DNA of 64,000 bases from Elmis aenea. Taxonomy: Eukaryota > Arthropoda > Insecta > Coleoptera > Elmidae. Shown here in pieces: positions 53,661-63,800 of the stretch. A program made the translations under genes and the position numbers. The stretch spans positions 68,596,108 to 68,660,107 of the forward strand of contig OX393577.1 of the NCBI GenBank assembly GCA_947652605.1. The letters run 5' to 3'. The notes under the pieces were generated by a model. That model was given only the letters and a program-made list of their open reading frames with translations, did not search any database and was not told the DNA's origin. The first letter of the stretch is position 1. Each line of letters begins with the position of its first letter.

Positions 53661-56600
53661 TTATTTTTTGTCACCTTTTACATTTTCACAGGAAGTCTGG
53701 CGCAATAATGAATCAAATATTTCGTCCATTGTTTGTGCATCCTAAAATAAAATTTGTATTAATAAATAGCAGGTATCCGAACCGAAAAGAATAACGGTTC
53801 AGCTCCGGTTACCGGTTCAAAACATTGTAACTTTTCGGTTTACATTCCGAATCACCGGTTTTTATTTTATAATGATTTGGTAACCGATTCGGCGACAACG
53901 GTTCAGTTCCGGTTCCGGTTCAATGCAAAGTATGATGACAATGCATATTTATAAATAAAACTGTCTGAAGTTTTTCAATTTTTGATAAAATGTAATGAAA
54001 ATTACGAAAATAAAAAATTTACAATGTCCTTAAAAAAAATAATTGGACCGTACCGTTGTGTAAACTGGTTGAAGCGGTTTGAACCGGTTCACATCAGTCG
54101 GTTCGGTTTGATTTTGCGCTTTTGTGATTTTTTTAATAGAAGGTTCAGTTCCGGTTCACGGTTCATGAAAAAAGCACCGGTTCATTCCGGTTTTTGTTCC
54201 TGTTACGGTTCGGTTCAGGTCCCTAATTAAAAAGAAAGATCTTATGCAATGTCCTTTAAAAAAATAAATGGACCATAGCGATGTGTGAACCGGTTGAAGC
54301 GGTTTGTACTAGTTCGCACCAGTCGGTTAGGTTTGATTTTGCGGTTTTGTGATTTTTTAAATAAGGTTCAGTTCCGGTTCACGGTAAATGAAAAAAACAC
54401 AGGTTCATTCCGGTTTTTGTTTCAGTTCCGGTTCGGTACAGGTCCCTAATTAAAAGGAAAGATGTTATGCAATGTCCTTCAAAAAAATAATTGAACCATA
54501 GCGTTGTGTGAACCGGTTGAAGCGGTTTGTACTAGTTCGCACCAGTCGGTTAGGTTTGATTTTGCGGTTTTGTGATTTTTTAAATAAGGTTCAGTTCCGG
54601 TTCACGGTAAATGAAAAAAGCACCGGTTCGTTCCGGTTTTTGTTCCAGTTCCGGTTCGGTTCAGGTCCCTGAGTAAAAGGAAAGATGTTACAGAACCATT
54701 GCAAGGTTGGGGTGGGCCCTAGATATCCGAAAAAATGCATGTAAACAAATCCGTTGTAACATATTTTTAAAACTAAAGTCACTTCGGATTATTTTTTTTT
54801 AAATGAGTTTAAGACAGGAAATTTTTGTTTGCCAAGGATTGTTTTTTGGGCATTTTTGGGTCACCCTATACCTTCGCGTGCTAAAAATCGGTGCTGTATG
54901 AGTTTATTAAAATTACCTGTCTCTTTGCAGCATCACTGGGACCTGGGTTTGATGGGTTACCCTCTGAGGGAGAATCACTTGAGCTATCCCAAGAAAGTGT
55001 GGGTTTGAAGGTAACCTTTTTCGTCGGTGTTGTGGGACGACCAGAAGGTTTCAAAATTCCAGTAGGTTTCAAAAGATTTTCGGATACCAACTTTTCAGGT
55101 CTCGATTGAAGATCGGAGAATTTATTTGGGTTTTGTTTATCCTTTTGGCTCGATAAACTTTGATTCTCCCCCAAAAGCTGGTCTCTTTTTTTCTCATAAT
55201 CTTTTACTCTTTCTAGCATGGTGTTTAATCGTTGTCTCTCCTTAACTATGTCGTTTTGTAGTTTAGAAATACTCTGTTTTATCGCGTGCAACTCGTTTTC
55301 GTTCTTTGTTTTCCTTTCTTTGCTCATCATTTCGACGTTCTCTTTGTACAATTCGAATTCGACGTCCATCAACGAGAGTTTATCCATGTTTTCATCTCTA
55401 GTACGTTGCAGTTTGTTTTTTGCTTGCCGAAGTCTCTCATCTTGCTCCTCTGCTTGTTGTTTTTGCTTTTCATTTAAATTGTGTAATGTTTCCCGTAACT
55501 CTTTTATAGAAATCGACTGTTCGATTAGTGTTGATTCTAACTGTATGTGTAGTTCTTTTTCGGCGGATATTTTTGATCGATTTTCTTCAATTTTCATTTT
55601 CAAATCATTCTTGATTTTGTTTATACTTTCTAGCTTTTCATCGAGTGCTTGTGATTCGTCCTGAAGGTTTTGTAGTCTCTGTAAATGGTGAAATAAAAAT
55701 TTTGGAGTTAAAATCAATCATTTGGAGCGCTAGGAATTTTTTTCTCGTTACAGTGGGTATTCAGTCAAAACGATTTTCTTAGTTAATACTTACATTTGAT
55801 AATGTTGTCGACATTTCTTGAACTTCAGCAGCGTGAGTTTTGGATCGTTCCAGCTCTTGATTAATATTTTGTAATTGGGCACTTAATTCGTTATGGCGCT
55901 GAGTATTTTCTTCTGCGATGATGCTGTTATCGTTGATTTTTTTTTTCAACTCGTCTTTTAGGTTGAGCATGTCTTGTGAGAGGCTGTTCTTCTTTTCTTC
56001 AAGGCTGCTAGATTCTTGCTCGAGTTCAAGCGATTTTCCTTGTAGAGTCAAGTGTTTGTGTTTCAACATTTTTATCCTGAAATCAAATTAAGAAGTTGGA
56101 GTTTATTTTTAAAGCCCCAGTTCTGTGACTAACGTTTTTTCGAGATGTTCCTCTTCACTTTTACGTTTTTGTATTTTGTTTTCCTTGTCCAGTTGCAATT
56201 TAAATTTGTTGCTATATAATTGTTCCAACTCAGTATCGCAGTTAGTAATGGCTGTACGAAGCACCAAAGTTTTAGCGTTTTCTTTATGACATCCTTCTTG
56301 GGCATCTTTAATTTTAATATCCCAATCATCTCCTTGTTGTTTTAAAGTTTCTAGTGTTGCCTTCCTTTGGGATAATTTCTGTCTAAGTTTGAGTAATTGT
56401 TGCTCTCGCCGACCCTGTTCTTCCTTAAACTGCACTTGTCGTCTTAAACCATGCTCCTCGAGTTCTTTACAAACGTCAGCTTTATCTTGAATCTTCTTAT
56501 TCATATCTTGTACATATTTTTTATGTTCGGTTATGTATGTATCTTGTTCTTTTTGTTTCGCCTCGGCATCATTTTTTAACTCTTCTGCTCTTTGGCATGC

Positions 56601-57281
56601 CTCACCCACTTGTTGCTTCATCTTAGATACTACTTTTCCGATTTCTTTACTAGTATTTTCTAGACGACCTTTATTCTCCTGCATATCATCTAATTTTCTT
56701 TGCAGGTCTGCTTTTATTGTTTTCAACTTCTCTATTTCTTCAATTTCTCGCTCTTTTATCTGTGTATTGATTTCAAGCTGTTTCTTCATATTTTGCATAT
56801 AAATTTCGTAAGCGATCTAATACAAAATAATTTTGAATCATTATACGCTTACGAACATGATCAAGGAAGTAATGAGAGATATAAAAGAAATAAAACATGA
56901 CCAGAGGTCATATCAAGAGGAACTGAAACAGGAAAATGAATTGCTGAAAAATTAAAACAAGATAATAAAAGAGAAGATGAAATCCGTAGAAGATAGAGTT
57001 AGAAGACTGGAAAAAGATAGAACCAAAAATAATATCATATGTAACGAAAAGTGGAAAAAAAATCATGTGGAAAAGAAATACGTTACTTTTTCTTCTATAG
57101 CAATTTCTTTCATGTGTGTTGCACGTTGACGAAGAATAGATGCGTTTATTGCAGAGAGACTGTCCATATACTGAGTCTTCGATTTACTTTCACTCGTAGT
57201 CGTGGGCTCTTCAATTTGCTCTTCGATATTTTGTGTAGTTTCATGTTGTTCATCAGATACGATTTCCATTATATCCTCCAT
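53661..57281 (-). CDS. uncharacterised 667-aa coiled-coil protein with SILK + RVxF PP1-docking motifs
   Basis: Five minus-strand exons join in frame: 57281-57087, 56816-56134, 56076-55794, 55678-54917 and 53741-53661 (stop TAA). The N terminus (about 65 aa) is acidic and polar. From about residue 66 to 560 the protein is almost entirely charged, heptad-rich alpha-helix (coiled coil). The C-terminal tail is low-complexity, Ser/Pro-rich: GILK at residues 594-597 and KVTF at 608-611 (DNA 55060-55007), then LSWDSSSDSPSEG, ending in a short DEIFDSLLRQTS segment encoded by the last exon. GILK matches the [GS]IL[RK] SILK motif and KKVTF the RVxF motif; both are known protein phosphatase 1 docking codes (family knowledge). 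A kinetochore, centrosome or cytoskeletal scaffold is possible, but I do not recognise the family. The gene is divergent from UTP20. The 5' splice site GTAACG of exon 1 and GTTAGT of exon 2 are weaker than usual. Confidence 0.85.
53770..54671. repeat. GGTTCCG-rich hAT-like element with about three 224-bp tandem units
   Basis: Lies in the last intron (53742-54916) of the coiled-coil gene. Starts CAGGTATCCGAACCG and ends CGGTTCAGGTCCCTG, an approximate inverted pair. The body is rich in GGTTCCGGTTC and AACCGGTT words and contains tandem units of about 224 bp: AATGTCCT recurs at about 54023, 54248 and 54471. No clean target duplication. The 82- and 63-codon open frames here are artefacts. Confidence 0.7.
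56857..57045 (+). pseudogene. non-LTR retrotransposon ORF1-like fragment
   Basis: Plus strand, antisense to the host gene and inside its first coding intron (56817-57086). It reads MIKEVMRDIKEIKHDQRSYQ, a run of Glu/Lys coiled coil with one stop, and ends VRRLEKDRTKNNIICNEK. The RRLEKxRxKNNII signature is typical of ORF1 proteins of insect non-LTR elements. It ends about 40 bp from the exon 1 splice donor. Confidence 0.65.
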
Positions 57282-57848
57282 ATTTCAAGATTCGATTAAT
57301 AATAATCTGTCCCTAAACGTACACAAATAATCATTTGTTGCCATCAAATTCAAATATTAAGTTTTTACTTAAGACAAAAAACTTTTAATTTTTTTAAAAC
57401 ATTTAAATATTCGAAAAATAATTGAGGATTACTGATTACATCTAGTTTAAGTTTTTTAAATTTTACTTTAGTTTTAATTGCAATAATAATCGTCTTACCT
57501 GATAAAAATCTAATTGTTGCTTCAAAGTTATAACTACTTGTTGACATAAGTGAGTCAATTAAGTAACAATAATTAAAAGATTTAAAAAATTTAAAAAACT
57601 GCAGCAGCATGTACGTAAAATAGTAATTAGAATTAATTAGGTATTAAACATTGTAATATAATATTTATAAAACAAATATTTATGAGTTATGAATAGAGTT
57701 CTTATTTGACTTACCGAGTGAAGCAAGGTGGGAGAGAATGTCACTAACACGTGTTAACAATGATCTCGTTCTAACCTAACAATTTAAAACTACGTTCAAG
57801 GGAATTATTATTATAACTGTTATAATTATTACTAATTAAGAATTTATA
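57282..57848. promoter_or_regulatory. shared bidirectional promoter region
   Basis: Separates the divergent start codons of the coiled-coil gene and UTP20 by 567 bp, so both promoters must lie here. AT-rich; no TATA box stands out. On the minus strand a GTAAGA donor after 57499 and a TTTAG acceptor before 57312 could define a 5' UTR intron of the coiled-coil gene. The 81-codon minus-strand open frame at 57365-57610 overlaps this and has no similarity I recognise. Confidence 0.55.
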
Positions 57849-60800
57849 ATGAAAAATAAATCTACAAGACACAAAGAAGCAAATACTTTTAAGGTATGTC
57901 GGATTATAAACGTTTAGATCTTAAATCTAAGGTTATGTGTAGGTGTTTACGTTTAAGTAAATTTCAAGTAATGTTTTTGGATTTCCAGTATTTATACTTC
58001 ACAATGTGTTTTTTGTAGTTTCAACCATTCGCAGAACGAATAGCGAATGTTGACATAGACATTTTCCATCGTGTTGAGCACGAAAACGAAACACAGTTAG
58101 CAGAAAATGAGTGTTTTTTCTATCAGACGATACAGAAATGGGATGTATTAAACTTGACAGAGGGATATGAGGCATTTAGAAAGGAAGTTAGGCCCCAAGA
58201 GGTTATTACGTTGACTCAATTATTACACAGAAAATATTATGTCGTGGAAGTGCTTTTAAAACATTTAAAGTATAAAAACGTGCTGTTTCTGCAACCTCTA
58301 TTAGAGTAAGTTTGACGTTTTAATATAATAACGACTGCTAATTTATGTATTCCTTTTTAGTTTGACTGTTGCTTTAGCGAAAGATCTAGGAAAAGAGTTC
58401 TACTCGTATTACCCAGATTTTCTGAGCATATCATTGGAACTCTTAAATACAAAAGATACAGAGCAATTGGAATGGGTGTTTACGTGCCTAGCATATCTTT
58501 TTAAGTTTCTGTGGAGGTGTCTCACCAAAGATATAAGCATAGTTCTTAACAGTTTGTTACCGCTGTTATCCGATAGTAAACCTGAATACATCAATAACTT
58601 CGCTGCTGAAAGTTTCGCTTTCGTAGCCCGGAAGGTGAAAGATCGTCGCACGTTTTTAAGTTTGATTTTGAAATCGGTGAAGAAGAGCAACGATGTAAGT
58701 TTTATGTTCGTCTTAAGTAACGAATCACCCAACTCGATTACATAATTATTTTAAATAGAAAATTGGTTAACTCGCCAAAAGCGTGTAGTTTATTGAGAAA
58801 AACAAAACTATTAATTTTAATCAGGGATGGAATAACGTTTTAAATCGTTACGTTATCATATAACGTTATTTATTATTTGTTTTCGTTACATAACGTTATA
58901 AATAACAATTAAAAAATGAATTGTTATGTTATATAATGTTATATAACGCTACATACATTATCATATACAGGGTGGTGCTTTTTTCGATGCTCACCATTGC
59001 TATCTTGGAAACGGTAAGAGATACAAGGTCGGTTAAATTAGAGAAAAGTTGCACATTTTTATGGCCATTGAGAATCTGAAATGAAATATTGGATATTTTG
59101 ATTCGTTTTTGATTTATTACAAAAAAAACTAAAAAATGTGATTTTAGAAAAATATTATTTTCCCTACCACTGACTATTTAATTTAAACTTGGTAACTGTA
59201 TGTTTTTGACCGTCCTGATTTTGATGGCGTCAACAGAAATTTTCTAAGCTAAATTTCAAGTTGCGATAGTCAACTTTTTTATTTCTCATGGCCGCCATAT
59301 TGGATTTTTACACCATCAGAGAGACAAAAAAATTAGCTTTTTAGATTGGTAACCAAGATACCTTTTTTCTTTAAAAAAACTTGTTTATTTATATGTGTAA
59401 ATTGTATGTAAATAAATTAAAAAACTGACGAACCAACGGCGACCGTTAAACGACGGCCGATGACCGTCGAACGATGGCCGACGACCGGCGACCGACGAAT
59501 GACGAACGACGACTGACGAACGACGAACGACGACTGTTGAACGACGACCGACGGCCGACGAACGACGACCGACGAACGACGGCCGGCGACCGACGAATGA
59601 CGATCGACGGCCGCCGACCGACGAATGACGAACGACGACTGACGAACGACGACTGACGAATGACTACCGACGACTGACGAACGACGACTGACGAATGACG
59701 GCCGACGAACGACGACCGTCGAACGACGACCGAAGAACGACGACTGACGACCGTCGAACGGCGACCGGCGACCGTTAAACGACGGCCGATGACCGTCGAA
59801 CGATGGCCGACGACCGACGAATGACGAACGACGACTGACGAACAACGGCCGACGAACGACGACCGAAGAACGACGAACGACGACTGACGAACGACGCCCG
59901 ACGAATGACGACCGAAGAACGACGAATGACGACCGTCGAACGACGACCGACGACCGTGGAACGGCGACCGTCGAACGACGACCGGCGACCGTTAAACGAC
60001 GGCCGATGACCGTCGAACGATGGCCAACGACCGACGAACGACGGCCGGTGACCGACGAACGACGGCCGACGAACGGCGACCGACGAACGACGACCGGCGA
60101 ACGACGGCCAACGAACGACGGCCGACGAACGACGGCCGGCGACCGACGAATGAGGAACGACGACTGACGAACGACGGCCGACGAACGACGGCCGGCGACC
60201 GACGACCGACGACTGACGAACGACTACCGACGGCCGACGAACGACGACTGACGAACGACGGCCGACGAACGACGCCCGTCGAACGACGACCGAAGAACGA
60301 CGAATGACGACCGACGAACGACGACTGACGAACGACGACCGAAGAACGACGAATGACGACCGCCGAACGACGACCGTCAAACGAGGACCGGTGAACGACG
60401 AACGACGACTGACGAACGACGGCCGACGACCGACGAACGACGACCGGCGAACGACGGCCAACGAACGACGGCCGGCGACCGACGAATGAGGAACGACGAC
60501 TGACGAACGACGGCCGACGAACGACGGCCGGCGACCGACGACCGACGACTGACGAACGACTACCGACGGCCGACGAACGACGACTGACGACCGACGGCCG
60601 ACGAACGACGCCCGTCGAACGACGACCGAAGAACGACGACCGAAGAACGACGAATGACGACCGACGACTGACGAACGACGACCGAAGAACGACAAATGAC
60701 GACCGCCGAACGACGACCGTCGAACGGCGACCGTCGAACGAGGACCGGTGAACGACGCGCGACGAACGACGTTCGTCGAACGACGTTCGTTGAACGACGG

Positions 60801-63800
60801 CCGGCGACCGACGAATAACGTCCGACGAACGACGACTGACGAACAACGACCGACAAACGACGGCCGACGAACGACGTCCGAAGAACGATGAATGACGACT
60901 GTCGAACGACGAACGACGACTGACGACCGAAGAACGACGAATGTCGAACGACGACTGAAGAACGACGAACAACGGCTGACGAACGACGTCCGAAGAACGA
61001 CGAATGTCGAACGACGACCGATGACCGTCGAACGACGGCCGACGAACGACGACTGAAGAAAGACGACCGTCGAACGACGACCGACTAACGACGTCATCAA
61101 AACCAGGATGGTCAAAAACATACAGTTACCAAGTTTAAATGAAATAGTGTAAATGGTAGGGAAGATAATAATATTTTTCTAAAGTCACATTTTTAATTTT
61201 TTTTGTAATAAATCAAAAACGATTCAAAATATCCAATATTTCATTTCAAATTCTCAATGGCCATAAAAATGTGCAACTTTTCTCTAATTTAACCGATCTT
61301 GTATCTCTTACCGTTTCCAAGATAGCAATGGTGAACATCGAAAAAAGCACCACCCTGTAAAACGTTATAAAAATAATTTTTATTTGTAACTCTAAAATTA
61401 TTTTTGGGATCTGTAAATGCAAATTTAAATAATAGTACAAAATTACGTTGAGATATTTTATGTTCATTTTAATTTCTAAAACTCAAACAAAATATTACAT
61501 CTCCTGAAAATAAAAAGAACGCCATATAAAAATTTAATTTATAGAGAATAACGATACAAAATAACTTTTAATGAAACGTTATCGGTTATTATAACGTTAT
61601 ATGACGTTATTAAAATATCGTTACGTTATTGTATACAAAATTGTAGTTGAATCGTTATTATAACGTTATCGGGTATCGTTACGTTACGTTTTCCATCCCT
61701 GATTTTAATTAACTTCAATTGTTTTTTAAACCGGTTTTGTTTTGTTTTAGGGCATCAGTGGTTGCAGCAAACTTTTATTCGAAGTATTACATGGAGGAGT
61801 TAAGGGCCAATTTCATAGCTGTGCCGAAACGATGTTACCGTTTCTTCTGGAGTCCTTATCAGATGAAAAATTGCCCACACAAATTTTGTTTGACATACTC
61901 AAAGAAGTTACCAATAACATCACTACAAACATTCAACCGCAGCACGGCGATCTGTTTTGGAAAACCTGCTACACTTTACTGAACAAATTACATGATGAAT
62001 GGACGGAAAAACATAATGATAATGTCATGAACCACATCGAGATGATCTTGAAGCTCATAGGACAAGCAGTTGAGTTTAAAAGCGGAAAGTTCTTGAAAGA
62101 TAACGAACCGTTAATACAAACGTTATTGAAATTGATCACGATTTTTGATCTGCCTGAGCCGATCCTGCTTATAATAACGCAGATTTGTATATTGCTGTTG
62201 TTATCGAGAAACGTTAGACTTTCCCAGGAACAAGCGAGTGCCGTTATAAGAAAAGTGCTCGCAATTGACAACACGAACATTTTTTTATACTTCATCGATC
62301 ACATCTCGGAATGTACGTCATTCGAAGCGTTAATATTGCCCACATTTTTAAAGTATTGTGCGGCCAACAGTTTAAACAGAGAATGTCTGCATGTCTTAAC
62401 GTCGTTAATACTGAAAAAAGCCCCTTTATGTGGTAGCGGCGAGGGTTTATCTGGCTGGGTTAAATATCCGACTAGTTTTGGCTCTGACGATCAAAATTTA
62501 ATTGTACAAAATTTGTTATTCGAATTTCTTGATAACAAAAGCATCGAAGACGTAACGAATAACAGTGATAATTATTTATGTTCCGTAATTATTCTGCCTC
62601 ACCTGAATTTAACGAACAACGAAGTTGTTTTTAAAAGACTGAGCGTTAATATCGAACTGCTGTGTGGAAGTCTTAGCACTGAAAAAGAAATATCCAAAGA
62701 AGGGATGAAGAAAATTTTATTTTATTTGTTATTGACGATGGAGTGCGCAACACGAATTAACGGTTTTCCAAAATCTATTGATAGCGAATTAATCGTTGAT
62801 GCCGTATTGCCACTTTGTAAAGATAGATCGTATTTGTGCGCATTAAACATATTGGATGTTTATCTGAGTTCGGTACAAAGCGATGCGGGGATTATTTCGA
62901 TGGCAAATTTGAAAAAATTGGACTCGTGTTTGCAAGAGAATTTTAGTTCACCCTATCACGAAGTAAGTGAATTTTAATTTTGTTATTAAATTTTCTATTT
63001 TTCGTTGTTAAGGGCGCAAAACAAAAATATTGTATTTACTTCTGATGTCCTATTATTATTTTTCCATTTGTTTCTGATGCCTTATTGTTTTTTTTTTCAT
63101 TTGTTTTTAACGCCTTATTGTTTCTTTTTTTATCATTTGTTTCTGAAGCCTTAGTGTATTTTTTTTTGTTAATTTTTAATGCCGTATTGTTTTTTTTTCC
63201 ATTAGTTTTTACCGCCTGATTGTTTCTCTTTTTTTCATTTGTTTATGATGCCCTATTATTATTTTTGCCTTTTGTTCCTGATGCCTTTTTGTTTTTTTTT
63301 TCATTAGTTTTTAACGCCTTATTGTTTCTCTTTTTTTCATTTGTTTCTGATGCCCTATAGCCCTATTATTATTTTTGCCATTTGTTTCTGATGCCTTTTT
63401 GTTTTTTTTTCATTAGTTTTTAACGCCTTATTGTTTCTCTTTTTTTCATTTGTTTCTGATGCCCTATAGCCCTATTATTATTTTTGCCATTTGTTTCTGA
63501 TGCCTTTTTGTTTTTAACGCATTATTGTTTCTACTGAAAGTCATTTGTTTGTGAGGACTTACTGTTTTGGTTTTTGTTCGTTTTTAATGCCGTATTGTTT
63601 TTTTTTCATTTGTTTTTAACGCCTTATTTTTCTTTGTTTTTTTCATTTATTTCTGATGCCCTATTATTGTTTTTGCCATTTGTTTCTGATGCCTTTTTGT
63701 TTTGTTTTCATTGTTTTTTAACGCCTTGTTTCTTTTTTTTCCATTTGTTTCTGATGCCCTTTTTTTTGTTTGTTTTTAATGCCTCATTGTTCCTTAACTT

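Larger units (their letters stand above)
58822..61701. mobile_element. non-autonomous hAT-like element, copy 2, in UTP20 intron 3
   Basis: Same ends as the copy at 6431 (CAGGGATGGAA / TTCCATCCCTG), with a perfect 8-bp target duplication ATTTTAAT at 58814-58821 and 61702-61709. The left 145 bp and right 340 bp are close copies of element 1, including AACGTTAT word clusters. The centre holds a different palindromic element (58968-61357) with a satellite. No transposase. Confidence 0.92.

Noticed and set aside
55218..55664. 148-codon plus-strand frame rich in Cys/Ser/Phe
   Set aside because: Antisense shadow of exon 4 of the coiled-coil gene, whose splice sites and phase are consistent.
59775..61121. 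448-codon minus-strand open frame (and a 326-codon one in another frame) as an Arg/Ser-rich gene
   Set aside because: The frames lie inside a 7-bp satellite whose periodicity gives the same peptide in all frames and also opens the plus strand; there is no independent coding signal.
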